Shown here: positions 29,412-38,499 of the stretch, piece after piece
Numbering within the stretch: the stretch's first letter is position 1
Layout of the letters: each line of letters starts with the position of its first letter
NCBI GenBank assembly: GCA_903839675.1
Contig: CAIMDB010000008.1
Coordinates: 1 to 64,000 of the forward strand
Reading direction: 5' to 3'
Length of the DNA stretch: 64,000 nt
Origin: an uncultured Sphingomonadales bacterium
GTDB lineage: Bacteria > Pseudomonadota > Alphaproteobacteria > Sphingomonadales > Sphingomonadaceae
The notes under the pieces: model-generated
What the model was told of the DNA's origin: nothing
The model's database searches: none
The model's input: only the letters and a program-made list of their open reading frames with translations
Position numbers and translations under genes: made by a program

Positions 29412-30875
29412 TTACGCGGCGAAGCGGTAATCCTCAAAATCGGGCTTTGCCATCGCATCCACGAACGCCTGATAGCTCCAGGGCCAGCTGGCTGGCACGC
29501 CGGTATCGTCGAGATACCAGCTGGTGCAGCCGCTGCCGAAAATCGTCTTCTTCGCAGCCGCGATCCGCTTTTCCTCATAGTCAGCCATGGCTTCATGCGT
29601 CGGCTCAACGGCACGGGCATTGCCGGCGCGGAGCCGGTCAATGAGCTGATCGACATATTTCCACTGGGCTTCTGCGATATCGATCAGTGAGAAATTGCCG
29701 ACCGGCCCCGTCGGCCCGTTGAGCATGAAGAAGTTCGGGAAATCGGGAAGTGTCAGAGCGTTGAAGGCCGTCGGCCGCAAAGACCAAGCATCATCCAACG
29801 ACTTTCCGTTCCGACCTATAACCGATGCCGGACGAATGAAACGGTCCGCCCGGAAGCCAGTTGCGAGAACAAGCACATCCAGTTCGTGCAGCGTGCCGTC
29901 CTTCATGCGAACACCGGCCGGTTCCACACGTTCGATCGCGCCTGTGTCGACAAAGACGTTGGGCTTCTGGACGTGATCATAATAGCACCAGGAATAGATC
30001 AGACGCTTGCACCCTGCCCGATAGTTCGGGGTCAGCTTCTTGCGTAGCTCCGGGTCAGTCACACTGTTTTCAAGGTTCTGGAGGCAATAGCCTTCGATTT
30101 CCTTCATCTGCGGGCCATCAATGTTCGTGATGCCGTCTGTAAACCGCAGGATCGCGTCCCAATATTCCTTGTTGTAGCGGATCTCATCGATCAGCTTCAC
30201 ATCCTTGCGGAAAGCCTCTCGCTCTTCATCGGTATAGTCAAATTGCGGAACAGGCATGATCCACTGTGGCGACCGCTGGAAGTGGACGACCTGCTTCGAA
30301 CGACCTGTAAGCGCGGTCAGGATCTGCGCACCAGTGGAGCCGCAGCCGACGATGCCGACCCGGGTGCCATCCAGTTGGGCGCTGTCATCCCAGCGCGCCG
30401 AGTGAAATGCCTTGCCCTCAAAACTGTCGAGGCCGGGAATATCGGGCATCTTCGGGTGATGGAGCACGCCGGACGCACAGATGACAATGTCGGCCTCGAT
30501 CTCTTCGGTGCCCGACACGCCCACGGTCCATGTCGCCGTCGCTTCGTCGAAATCACAGCTTGTGACTTCAGCATTGTACCGGATGTAGGGATTGACGCCG
30601 AAGTCCGCTGCGACCTTTTCAAAATAGTCGCGGATGTCTGGCCCGTTGGCGTAATAGGATTTCCATTCGGCATAGGGCGCAAAGCTGTAGGTATAGGCGT
30701 GTGCCGGCACATCGCAGGTCAGGCCAGGATAGCGGTTTTCGCGCCAGGTTCCGCCGAGGCTGGATGCCTTTTCCAGGATCGTGAAGTTCTTTTCACCGCG
30801 CTCGAGCAGCTTGATACCAGCCAAAATGCCAGCCATGCCAGCCCCGATGATGACGTAACGAAGTTCCTTCGACAT
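29412..30875 (-). CDS. Flavin-containing Baeyer-Villiger-type monooxygenase
   Basis: A 487-residue NADPH/FAD monooxygenase. It has an N-terminal FAD motif GAGMAG, the long GGTWRENRYPGLTCD signature near residue 45, a BVMO fingerprint-like FEGKAFHSARWD near 150, and a second dinucleotide motif GCGSTG. Family members insert oxygen next to ketones or oxidise heteroatoms. A steroid or seco-steroid ketone is the obvious candidate substrate here, but no canonical hsa/ipd pathway step requires such an enzyme. The start is the ATG at 30,875, preceded by GGGAGAG; an ATT four codons upstream was rejected. A 119-bp gap with an inverted repeat separates it from fadD3, so it may be transcribed separately. 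Confidence 0.88.
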   Translation of the reverse strand: MSKELRYVIIGAGMAGILAGIKLLERGEKNFTILEKASSLGGTWRENRYPGLTCDVPAHAYTYSFAPYAEWKSYYANGPDIRDYFEKVAADFGVNPYIRYNAEVTSCDFDEATATWTVGVSGTEEIEADIVICASGVLHHPKMPDIPGLDSFEGKAFHSARWDDSAQLDGTRVGIVGCGSTGAQILTALTGRSKQVVHFQRSPQWIMPVPQFDYTDEEREAFRKDVKLIDEIRYNKEYWDAILRFTDGITNIDGPQMKEIEGYCLQNLENSVTDPELRKKLTPNYRAGCKRLIYSWCYYDHVQKPNVFVDTGAIERVEPAGVRMKDGTLHELDVLVLATGFRADRFIRPASVIGRNGKSLDDAWSLRPTAFNALTLPDFPNFFMLNGPTGPVGNFSLIDIAEAQWKYVDQLIDRLRAGNARAVEPTHEAMADYEEKRIAAAKKTIFGSGCTSWYLDDTGVPASWPWSYQAFVDAMAKPDFEDYRFAA

Positions 30876-30915
30876 GCGCTCTCCCAATCCGTTCTATTCT
30901 TATTCACTTGGGCGA

Positions 30916-30941
30916 ACATGCGACCTTCAAAGACCGCATGT
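30916..30941 (-). promoter_or_regulatory. Inverted repeat upstream of the BVMO gene
   Basis: ACATGCG and CGCATGT form perfect 7-bp arms around 12 bases, about 40-65 bp upstream of the monooxygenase start, in the only sizeable gap of the leftward gene string. A regulator operator and separate promoter are plausible; neither is shown. Confidence 0.4.
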
Positions 30942-30994
30942 AAATCGTCCAAACGGCTTACTTTTGGTGATTGCGCTCCAGATTCTTCGATCCG

Positions 30995-32530
30995 CTAGCG
31001 CAATTCCGTTTTAAGCACCTTGCCCGACGCATTGCGCGGGACGTCGTCAACAAACACAAAGCTGCGGGGCACCTTGTAATTGGCCATGTTCTCTTTTGAC
31101 CAAGCAGCCATTTCCGCCTCGGTTGCGGCCGCACCGGGACGCAGAACGACATAGGCCTTGCCGACTTCCCCCATACGATCGTCCGCGATGCCGACGACGG
31201 CCACCATGCCGACCGCCGGGTGGTTAGACAGCAGCTTTTCCACCTCTGCCGGATACACATTAAACCCGCCTGAAATGTACATGTCCTTCAGCCGGTCTGT
31301 GATGCGCACATAGCCATTGGCGTCCATCGTCCCGACGTCGCCCGTGTGTAGCCAGCCATTGGCATCAATCGCCTCTGCCGTTGCCGCAGGATCATCGAGA
31401 TAGCCGAGCATAACGCCCTGCCCCCGCACCCAGATTTCACCCGTTTCGCCGCGCGGCACTTCTTGCCCATCCTCGCCTGCAATGATCACCTCATTGCCGG
31501 GGATGGCCGCGCCGCAGGTTGTGGCGATTACGTCCACCGGGTCCCCTGGGCGGCAACTGGTGATGTTGACGCACTCCGTCATCCCATAAGCGGTGATGAT
31601 GTCCTTCATGCCGAGTTCTGTACGGATGCGTTCCACGAGGACAGGCGGCACGGTTGCCGCACCTGTCGTCCCGCCGCGCAGCGACGAACAGTCAAAGTCC
31701 TCGCGCTCCTTGTCGGCGAGCAGCATCTGGAAGATCGTCGGTGGTCCGGGGAGGAAATTGATCCGGTCCCGCACAATGCTGTCACGCGCGGATGCAACGT
31801 CGAACTGCGGCATGGGCACGATCACGGCGCCGCTGATGAGACAGGCCACCCAGCCCACCTTGAAGCCGAAGCTATGGAAGAACGGATTGACGATCAGATA
31901 GCGCTCGCCCGCTTTGAGCCCCGTATTTCCAATCCAGACGCCACATTGGGGAATGACGCGCCCATAGGTCATCATCACGCCCTTGGGCACGCCGGTGGTG
32001 CCACTGGTGAACAGGATGTCGGAGAGATGATCTGCCGTCAGGCGCTCGAGTGCTGCGTCGATACCAACGTCATCTACCCCCTGCCCACTGTTGAGAAAGG
32101 CCCCAAAATCCGCATCGAGCAAGACGGTCTCGGCAAGGTCCGGCAGGTCTTCAGCAGACAGAAGCGTGGGGTAGTCGATACCCAGAAAGCCGCGCACGGT
32201 GAACATCATCCGCGCATGGGTGCGCCGCAATATATCCCCGGCTTCTCGGCCCTTCAGCCGCGTGTTGAGAGGGACAATCGCCGCACCGCATGTCATGGCC
32301 GCGACCGCCGCGACAACCCATTCGCGGCTATTGGGGGCCCAGATCGCGATCCGGTCTCCCTCTTTCACCCCGCGCGCCAAAAGCGCCGACGTGGCCTCCC
32401 TGCACTTGGCCCAAAGTTGGTTGAAGCTCCAAACCTCCCCATGCTCCAGCAAGGCCGGTGCATCGCCCCAGCGCGCGGCCGCGAGGGCTGCTGCATGAGG
32501 GATCGTGGGCGGAAGCGCCTCCAGCGGCAT
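30995..32530 (-). CDS. fadD3: HIP:CoA ligase, FadD3-like acyl-CoA synthetase
   Basis: A 511-residue ANL-superfamily ligase. The P-loop reads ILFTSGTTGVPKGVMM. The C-terminal hinge region RITDRLKDMYISGGFNVYPA matches the mycobacterial FadD3 stretch almost word for word, as do NPFFHSFGFKVGWVACL and RINFLPGPPTIFQMLL. FadD3 activates HIP, the propionate left after A/B-ring removal, to HIP-CoA, the entry to C/D-ring degradation. It overlaps the upstream thiolase stop by one base (TGATG). The assignment rests on recalled similarity plus seven or more other HIP-pathway genes in the same operon. Confidence 0.88.
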   Translation of the reverse strand: MPLEALPPTIPHAAALAAARWGDAPALLEHGEVWSFNQLWAKCREATSALLARGVKEGDRIAIWAPNSREWVVAAVAAMTCGAAIVPLNTRLKGREAGDILRRTHARMMFTVRGFLGIDYPTLLSAEDLPDLAETVLLDADFGAFLNSGQGVDDVGIDAALERLTADHLSDILFTSGTTGVPKGVMMTYGRVIPQCGVWIGNTGLKAGERYLIVNPFFHSFGFKVGWVACLISGAVIVPMPQFDVASARDSIVRDRINFLPGPPTIFQMLLADKEREDFDCSSLRGGTTGAATVPPVLVERIRTELGMKDIITAYGMTECVNITSCRPGDPVDVIATTCGAAIPGNEVIIAGEDGQEVPRGETGEIWVRGQGVMLGYLDDPAATAEAIDANGWLHTGDVGTMDANGYVRITDRLKDMYISGGFNVYPAEVEKLLSNHPAVGMVAVVGIADDRMGEVGKAYVVLRPGAAATEAEMAAWSKENMANYKVPRSFVFVDDVPRNASGKVLKTELR

Positions 32531-33735
32531 CAGGCGACCTCAAACAACCCGGCAGCGCCCATGCCACCTGCAACGCACATGGAAATGACCACATACTTCA
32601 CACCGCGGCGCTTGCCCTCAATCAGCGCATGACCCACCAGACGGCTGCCCGTCATCCCAAAGGGGTGGCCAAGGGCAATGCCGCCGCCATCGACATTGAG
32701 CTTATCAGGATCGATGCCAAGCTTCTGCTGGCAGTAGATCGCCTGGCTGGCGAACGCTTCGTTGATTTCGAACAGACCGATATCGTCGATCTTGAGGCCC
32801 GCCCGCTGCAACAGCTTAGGAATGGCGAAGACCGGGCCGATGCCCATCTCGTCAGGATCGCACCCAGCAACCTGAAAACCGCGATAGACGCCAAGAACAG
32901 GAAGCCCTTCCTTCTGCGCTGTCGCCAGATCCATCACAAGCTGGGCAGACGCACCGTCCGACAGCTGCGAGGCATTGCCGGCAGTGATGTGCTTGCCTTC
33001 CTTGATGACCATGCCGTCTTTGAACACGGGCCGAAGCAGCGACAGGCCTTCTGCGGTGGTGTCGCCCCGCACGCCTTCATCGGCGGTGACCGTGACGGTT
33101 TCCCGACCCGTCTCATTGCCTTCTTTGTCTTTCAGCGACTTTTCGACCGTGATCGGCACGATCTCATCATGGAAACGACCGGCCGCTTGTGCGGCGCCTG
33201 CACGCTGCTGGCTGAGAGCCGCAAAGGCATCCTGTGCCTCACGCGACACGCCATAGCGTTCGGCGACCACTTCTGCCGTCTCAATCATCGCCATATAGGC
33301 ATAAGGGTCTGCATCTATCACTGCTTGCGACCGGTTGCGCCATCCGGGCGCGAACTTATTGAGCGTCATGGAGATTGTCTCCATGCCACCGGCGACTGCA
33401 ACATCAATCTCGTCCGCAATCACGCCGCGGGCTGCCAAAGCAATCGCATTGAGGCCCGACGAGCATTTGCGATCGAGCGTGAAACCACCGACGCTGTTCG
33501 GCAGCTTCGATGCGTGCACCGTCAGACGACCCAGATTGTAGCTCTGCGTATTCCAGTGGTTGCCGACACCCAGATAGACGTCATCCACGCGCGCCGGATC
33601 AATCCCTGCCCGGTCCAGCACGGCGTTGACGACATGGCTCGAAAGGACTGGCGCTTCGGTATCGTTAAACGCGCCCCGATAGGCCTTGCCAATGCCCGTC
33701 CGCGCTGTCGCGACGATTGCTGCTTCGCGCATCAT
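32530..33735 (-). CDS. Acetyl-CoA acyltransferase (thiolase)
   Basis: A 401-residue thiolase with nucleophile motif [11 protein letters not shown] near residue 88, [23 protein letters not shown] and the terminal [10 protein letters not shown]. It is distinct from the FadA6-like thiolase at 38.5 kb, so two different 3-ketoacyl-CoA cleavages can be served: one probably in HIP ring degradation and one in side-chain or propionate-arm beta-oxidation. Which is which cannot be settled here. It lies between the ketosteroid isomerase gene (8-bp gap) and fadD3 (1-bp overlap). Confidence 0.86.
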   Translation of the reverse strand: MMREAAIVATARTGIGKAYRGAFNDTEAPVLSSHVVNAVLDRAGIDPARVDDVYLGVGNHWNTQSYNLGRLTVHASKLPNSVGGFTLDRKCSSGLNAIALAARGVIADEIDVAVAGGMETISMTLNKFAPGWRNRSQAVIDADPYAYMAMIETAEVVAERYGVSREAQDAFAALSQQRAGAAQAAGRFHDEIVPITVEKSLKDKEGNETGRETVTVTADEGVRGDTTAEGLSLLRPVFKDGMVIKEGKHITAGNASQLSDGASAQLVMDLATAQKEGLPVLGVYRGFQVAGCDPDEMGIGPVFAIPKLLQRAGLKIDDIGLFEINEAFASQAIYCQQKLGIDPDKLNVDGGGIALGHPFGMTGSRLVGHALIEGKRRGVKYVVISMCVAGGMGAAGLFEVA

Positions 33736-33743
33736 AATCCCCT

Positions 33744-34118
33744 TTAAAAACCAGACATGTTGGACGGACCGAAAAAGGCGCGCATTTCTGTCACCTTGCC
33801 GTCCGCGTTGAATTTGAAGGTGTCGATGACGTCGACGGTCAGGTCCTTGCCTTCCATCGTCAACTGCACCTGAAAGGCGAAGGCGGCATAGTCGGTCGCG
33901 AGGCGGATTGGGCCGTCCAGTCGCAGCTTAGCCCCAGTTGCCATCGACGCAGTGTAGAACTCGCGGATCGCAGAGTGACCAACCTTCAGCGGGGTGCCGA
34001 CGGGGTCCTCGACGGTGGCTTCCTCCGCAAACAGGGCCACGACAGCTTCGGGGTCGCCTTTGTCAAAACCGTCCACATATCCGTGGACAGCTGCGCTCAT
34101 CTGTTCGTGTGTCGCCAT
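33744..34118 (-). CDS. ksi: Steroid delta-5-3-ketosteroid isomerase (KSI)
   Basis: A 124-residue protein that aligns without gaps, at the positions checked, to the classical Comamonas enzyme. The catalytic residues fall at the same numbers: Tyr14 (HGYVDGF), Asp38 (ATVEDPVG) and Asp99 (VDVIDTFKFN). The enzyme moves the 5,6 double bond of 3-keto-5-ene steroids to the 4,5 position. Length is typical (about 125-131). Its presence inside the leftward operon is strong evidence that the whole locus acts on steroids rather than generic polycyclic compounds. Confidence 0.93.
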   Translation of the reverse strand: MATHEQMSAAVHGYVDGFDKGDPEAVVALFAEEATVEDPVGTPLKVGHSAIREFYTASMATGAKLRLDGPIRLATDYAAFAFQVQLTMEGKDLTVDVIDTFKFNADGKVTEMRAFFGPSNMSGF

Positions 34119-34129
34119 GGTAAGCTCCT

Positions 34130-34591
34130 TTATGGAAAATAGCGGCTGATGGTGTCGACAACGCAGGCAGGCTTGTCGCTGCCTTCAATTTCAACGGTGA
34201 CGCGCACGACGGATTGGATCGCGCCCTTAGTCTCCTCGACGGTCACAATCTCGCCGACGCCGCGGATACGCGACCCGACCTTGACCGGGGCGAGGAAACG
34301 CAATCGGTCCGCGCCGACATTCACGGCATGGGTAAAGCCCTGCACCTCGATCAGCTGCGGCAGGAAGAAGTTGACGAGGCTCATCGTCAGATAACCATGC
34401 GCGATGGTGCCGCCAAAGGGGCCTTCCTTCGCGCGCTCAACATCAACGTGAATCCACTGATGATCGCCCGTCACATCGGCAAAGCCGTTCACGCGGTCTT
34501 GGTCGATCAGCAGCCATTCCGTTGGGCCGAGTTGTGTGCCTTCTTGTCCCGTCAGAGCTCCCGGTGTTTCAAAGACTTTTGGCCCCGTCAT
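34130..34591 (-). CDS. MaoC-family hydratase
   Basis: A 153-residue single-hotdog MaoC-like enoyl-CoA hydratase. The hydratase-2 motif is visible as FADVTGDHQWIHVDVERA, with Asp and His at the usual catalytic spacing, followed by GGTIAHGYLTMSL. It would hydrate a trans-2-enoyl-CoA made by one of the nearby acyl-CoA dehydrogenases, for example in beta-oxidation of the HIP propionyl arm. Its start overlaps the ipdF stop by 4 bp (ATGA). Confidence 0.86.
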   Translation of the reverse strand: MTGPKVFETPGALTGQEGTQLGPTEWLLIDQDRVNGFADVTGDHQWIHVDVERAKEGPFGGTIAHGYLTMSLVNFFLPQLIEVQGFTHAVNVGADRLRFLAPVKVGSRIRGVGEIVTVEETKGAIQSVVRVTVEIEGSDKPACVVDTISRYFP

Positions 34592-35367
34592 GCGCGCTGG
34601 CTCGAGACCGAGACGATTTCACCGGTCATATAGGACGACAAATCCGACGCGAGGAACATCATGACGTTGGCGACCTCCCACACTTCCGCTGGACGCCCAA
34701 AGGCCTCCTGCGCCGAGAGCTTTTCCAGAAGTTCGTCTGTCGTTACCTTGGCGAGAAAGGCATGCATCGCGATGGACGGCGCGACTGCATTGATGCGCAC
34801 ACCATGCTCCGCGGCCTCAACGGCAGAACAGCGCGTAAAGGCCATGACACCGGCTTTGGCCGCCGCATAGTGCGCCTGCCCCTTTTGCGCGCGCCAACCG
34901 AGCACTGAGGCGTTGTTCACGATGACGCCCGATTTGCGTTCATACATGGAAGGCAGAAAGCTGCGCGTCATGCGAAACACGCTGTTGAGCGTCACATCAA
35001 GCACCCGACTCCACTGGTCGTCGGTCATGTCCACCACATCAACTTCGCCCCCGAGCCCCGCATTGTTGATGAGCACATCGACATGGCCAAGCGCCGCCAA
35101 GGCAGCATCACGCAAGCCGTCGACATGGTCCTGCTGGGTCACGTCGCACACGAAGGTGGCTGGACGGGCGCAACCGACTTCCGCCGCAATGCGATCTGCG
35201 GCCTCGCCCAAGCGGCGCTCATGAAAGTCGCTGATGAGGACTGTCGCCCCTTCTTCCGACGCACGCTTTGCGGCTGAAAAACCAATCCCCGTCCCGGCCG
35301 CTGCTGTCACGACCACTGTCTTGCCTTTCAGCAAACTGCGAGGTTCAGGATAGCTCGGCACCATCAT
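34588..35367 (-). CDS. ipdF: IpdF-like short-chain dehydrogenase
   Basis: A 259-residue SDR with cofactor motif VTAAAGTGIGFSAAKRA and catalytic Tyr-Lys in HYAAAKAGVMAFTRCSA. The runs VVVTAAAGTGIG, NNAGLGGE, NNASVLGWRAQ and INAVAPSIA closely match what I recall of Mtb IpdF (Rv3559c), which oxidises the 5-hydroxyl of a HIP-derived CoA thioester. As in mycobacteria it sits directly beside fadE30, with a 4-bp overlap. Two in-tandem ATGs (35,367 and 35,364) are possible starts. Confidence 0.9.
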   Translation of the reverse strand: MMVPSYPEPRSLLKGKTVVVTAAAGTGIGFSAAKRASEEGATVLISDFHERRLGEAADRIAAEVGCARPATFVCDVTQQDHVDGLRDAALAALGHVDVLINNAGLGGEVDVVDMTDDQWSRVLDVTLNSVFRMTRSFLPSMYERKSGVIVNNASVLGWRAQKGQAHYAAAKAGVMAFTRCSAVEAAEHGVRINAVAPSIAMHAFLAKVTTDELLEKLSAQEAFGRPAEVWEVANVMMFLASDLSSYMTGEIVSVSSQRA

Positions 35368-36542
35368 ACATCTCCCCGCGGTTCACGCGGCATGCCAAGG
35401 CCGCGTTCCGCAATCAGATTGCGCTGGATCTGGTTCGTCCCGCCGTAAATCGTGTCGGAACGGGAATAGAGAAACAGATTGGGAAGCATCGACCATTCAT
35501 AGGCGTCCCCTTCTGCCACTTCACCGGCCTGACCGATGATGTCCATGGCCAATTCCCCCAAGCCGCGCCGCCAGCTTGCCCATTGGATCTTATAGGTCAG
35601 GGCCGCGCCGTCGATCTTGCTGTGATCGGTGTTCGACAGCATGCGCATCGCGCCATAGCGCATCAACTGCAGGCCGATTTCAGCTTTAGCAATACGCTGA
35701 CGGATGAGCGGATCGTTGGCCGCACCCGTCGCCTTCGCAGCGGCGATGATGTCATCCAGCTCATTGCGGAAGCCCATTTGCTGACCCAATGTGGAAACGC
35801 CACGTTCAAAGGCGAGCAGGCCCATCGCAATCTTCCAGCCTTCGCCGACCGCGCCGATCAGACTATCTGCCGGACACTTGGCATCGGCGAAGAAGGTTTC
35901 GTTGAATTCCGCATCACCATTGATCTGCTTGATCGGGCGGATCTCAATGCCCGGCTGATCAATTTCCATCATCAGGAAGGTCAGGCCCTTTGGCCCCTTG
36001 GACCCTTCCTCGCTGCGCGAGACGACGAAAATCCAGTCGGAAATGTGGGCAAGGCTGGTCCAGATCTTCTGGCCATTGACGACCCATTCATCGCCCTCCA
36101 GCCGCGCCTTGGTGCGCACGCTGGCAAGGTCAGACCCGGCGCCGGGTTCAGAAAAGCCCTGACAAAAGATCGTCTGCCCCGCCGCAATACCGGGCAGGAA
36201 GCGCTTCTTCTGGGCGTCTGTGCCAAAGGCGAGCAAGGTCGGGCCAGCCAGTTCAACACCGATATGGTTGACGCGGCCGGGGACACCGGCACGGGCATAT
36301 TCCTCAGCAAAGATAACCTGTTGGGCAAGCGTCGCATTGCGACCGCCCCATTCTTCAGGCCAGCCGATGCAGCTCCATTTATGGGTAGCAAGTTGCTGTT
36401 CCCACTCCTTGCGCCGCTCCGCCTTTTCGGTGAGCGTCGTAATGCCTTTAATGTCTTTGAATTCGCCTGCCATTTGGCCATTAAGCCAATCAGCGCATTC
36501 GCGACGAAATTCCTCTTCGGCTGCGGAAAAACCGAGCTTCAT
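35364..36542 (-). CDS. fadE30: Acyl-CoA dehydrogenase, FadE30-like
   Basis: A 392-residue acyl-CoA dehydrogenase. Segments GWPEEWGGR, FCQGFSEPGAGSDLASV, NGQKIWTSLAHISDW, FERGVSTLGQQ, LGELAMDIIG and DTIYGGTNQIQRN match the mycobacterial FadE30 pattern. FadE30 carries out the first dehydrogenation of the propionyl-CoA side chain of the HIP-CoA series. The ATG at 36,542 overlaps the upstream gene's stop (ATGA); a longer open frame upstream lies in that gene and was trimmed. A shorter dehydrogenase paralogue is encoded immediately upstream. Confidence 0.88.
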   Translation of the reverse strand: MKLGFSAAEEEFRRECADWLNGQMAGEFKDIKGITTLTEKAERRKEWEQQLATHKWSCIGWPEEWGGRNATLAQQVIFAEEYARAGVPGRVNHIGVELAGPTLLAFGTDAQKKRFLPGIAAGQTIFCQGFSEPGAGSDLASVRTKARLEGDEWVVNGQKIWTSLAHISDWIFVVSRSEEGSKGPKGLTFLMMEIDQPGIEIRPIKQINGDAEFNETFFADAKCPADSLIGAVGEGWKIAMGLLAFERGVSTLGQQMGFRNELDDIIAAAKATGAANDPLIRQRIAKAEIGLQLMRYGAMRMLSNTDHSKIDGAALTYKIQWASWRRGLGELAMDIIGQAGEVAEGDAYEWSMLPNLFLYSRSDTIYGGTNQIQRNLIAERGLGMPREPRGDV

Positions 36543-37594
36543 GCCGCTTCTCCCAAAATCATGCTTGCCACTTGCTCGCGGTGCCAATTGCCGTTGCCGA
36601 GCATCGACTGGATGGCGCGCGCGCGTTTGAAAAACAGGTGCGCGTCATGCTCCCAGGTAAAACCGATCCCGCCATGAAGCTGGATCATATCCCCTGCACA
36701 TTTGGCATAGGTGTCAGCAGCGAAAGACTTTGCCGCATGCAGCGCCAATGGCAAATCCGAAGACTGCTCATCTGCCGCGCAAGCCGCCCAATAGACGGCA
36801 GAGCGCGCCTGCTCGATCTCGATCATCATGTCGGCCAGACGATGCTTATAGGCTTGGAATGAGCCAATCGCACGGCCGAACTGAACGCGTTCCTTTGCAT
36901 AAGCGACCGTCCGGTCGAGCGCCTCTTGCGCTCCGCCCAAAGCCTCGGCAGCAACACAGATCCATCCAGCTTCGCGCGCCGCACGCATCGCCGCAGCGCC
37001 ATCGGCAAGCTTATCGCCATGAGCGTTCCGCAGCGTCACGGTGGCGAGCGGACGCGTTTGATCCATCGTCACATGCGCTGTCACCTCAACGCCCGGTGCT
37101 GAACGCTCCACAATCCAGGCACCCGCATCATTGCCCAGTACAAAGACCTCTGCCGAAGCGCCGTGAGGCACAAATTCAAATGTTCCCGTCAGGCTATCGC
37201 CCTGAGCTGTCACGTCTGCCGACCCGGCACAGACAGCGATCACGCTACCGGACACCAATTTCGGCAGCCATGCCGCTTTCTGGGCGTCGGTCCCGCCGGC
37301 AAGGATCGCCTGAGACGCCATGGCGAGACCCACCATCGGGAGTGCCGCCACCTGCGCACCGGCTGCCTCGGCCAGCAAGGCGAATTCAACCTGACCCAAT
37401 CCTGCCCCGCCATAGATTTCAGGAACAGTGACACCGGCAAGGCCGAGTTCCTGACAAAATCCGGTCCAGAGATCACGGTCAATACCGTCCGACGCCATCG
37501 CGCTGCGCGTCCGCTTGCTGGTGGCATTCTCAACGAAAAAGCCCTTGGCCGTCTCGCCGATCATCTGCTGTTCTTCGGTGAAGACAAATTCCAT
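36539..37594 (-). CDS. Acyl-CoA dehydrogenase, short subunit type
   Basis: A 351-residue acyl-CoA dehydrogenase, shorter than the canonical 380-400. It has CAGS in place of the usual SEPxxGSD flavin loop and a degraded mid-domain. The C-terminal helical domain is conserved (AKERVQFGRAIGSFQAYKHRLADM, AKCAGDMIQLHGGIGFTWE). Steroid-degrading bacteria commonly pair such a subunit with a fuller one as an alpha2beta2 enzyme. The partner could be FadE30, encoded next, though FadE30 is usually regarded as self-sufficient. FadE33 is a possible counterpart. TAATG and ATGA overlaps join it to both neighbours. Confidence 0.83.
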   Translation of the reverse strand: MEFVFTEEQQMIGETAKGFFVENATSKRTRSAMASDGIDRDLWTGFCQELGLAGVTVPEIYGGAGLGQVEFALLAEAAGAQVAALPMVGLAMASQAILAGGTDAQKAAWLPKLVSGSVIAVCAGSADVTAQGDSLTGTFEFVPHGASAEVFVLGNDAGAWIVERSAPGVEVTAHVTMDQTRPLATVTLRNAHGDKLADGAAAMRAAREAGWICVAAEALGGAQEALDRTVAYAKERVQFGRAIGSFQAYKHRLADMMIEIEQARSAVYWAACAADEQSSDLPLALHAAKSFAADTYAKCAGDMIQLHGGIGFTWEHDAHLFFKRARAIQSMLGNGNWHREQVASMILGEAA

Positions 37595-38499
37595 TATGCG
37601 GTCCCCCAGACCTTACGCGGTGGCACGCGATCCTGAATCAGCTTGTCGACGGCACTGCCGACATCGGCCGGATCCCATTGTTTGCCAGCGTCAACAAACG
37701 GGCCTTCGCGCCAGCCATCCTCCAACATGATCTTGCCGCCTTCGAGTTCGAAGACGCAGCCGGTCACATGCGCGCTTTCCGCGCTGCCCAGCCAGACGAC
37801 CGTCGGCGCGATATTGGCGGGGTCCATGACGTCGAACGCCTGTCCTTCGGTCGCCATCTTGTCGGCAAAGGCCTGTTCCGTCATCCGCGTGCGGGCCGAG
37901 GGCGCGAGTGCGTTGGCGGTGATGCCATAGCGCCCGAGTTCAGCTGCCTGAACCAATGTCAGGGAAGCGATGCCGCCCTTGGCGGTCGAGTAAGCTGCCT
38001 GCGCGATGGAGCCTTGAAGCCCCGCACCCGACGAGGTGTTGATGATGCGGGCATCGACTTTATGGCCTTCCTTGCCACGGGCGCGCCAATAATCGACCGC
38101 GTGGCGCGATAGGCAGAAATGGCCGCGCAGATGGACGTGCATCGTTGCATCCCATTCATCGATGGTCGCCGACACGAACATGCGGTCGCGCACGATGCCG
38201 GCATTGTTCAACACGACATGCAGATCGCCAAATGCGGCCACGGCCGCGTCAACAATGCGCTTCGCCCCATCCCAATCGGTAATGTCTTCATAGTTGGCGA
38301 TGGCGTTTCCGCCCGCCGCCTTGATTTCCGCGACCACGCCATCGGCAGCACTTGTATCGCGGCCTTCGCCGCCCAGCGATGTTCCGATGTCATTGACGAC
38401 GACGTTGGCCCCTTCCGCTGCAAAGGCGAGCGCATAGGCTCGGCCAAGCCCGCGGGCTGCTCCGGTGATGATAGCCGTCCTGTTATCGCAAATACCCAT
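37594..38499 (-). CDS. Short-chain dehydrogenase, Rv3548c-like
   Basis: A 301-residue SDR with cofactor motif TGAARGLGRAYALAFAAEGA, NNAGIVRDRM, NTSSGAGLQGS and a catalytic Tyr in AAYSTAKGGIASLTLV. The ordered motifs and the extended C-terminus (FELEGGKIMLEDGW, then WDPADVG) match my recollection of Mtb Rv3548c, a member of the KstR2 regulon with no settled function. It is probably a 3-hydroxyacyl-CoA or steroid-alcohol dehydrogenase in C/D-ring breakdown. The ATG at 38,499 overlaps the fadA6 stop by one base; the 16-residue upstream extension was rejected. Confidence 0.86.
   Translation of the reverse strand: MGICDNRTAIITGAARGLGRAYALAFAAEGANVVVNDIGTSLGGEGRDTSAADGVVAEIKAAGGNAIANYEDITDWDGAKRIVDAAVAAFGDLHVVLNNAGIVRDRMFVSATIDEWDATMHVHLRGHFCLSRHAVDYWRARGKEGHKVDARIINTSSGAGLQGSIAQAAYSTAKGGIASLTLVQAAELGRYGITANALAPSARTRMTEQAFADKMATEGQAFDVMDPANIAPTVVWLGSAESAHVTGCVFELEGGKIMLEDGWREGPFVDAGKQWDPADVGSAVDKLIQDRVPPRKVWGTA

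Noticed and set aside
31463-36677. Long plus-strand frames opposite fadD3, the thiolase and fadE30
   Set aside because: They are antisense shadows of genes with clear catalytic motifs.
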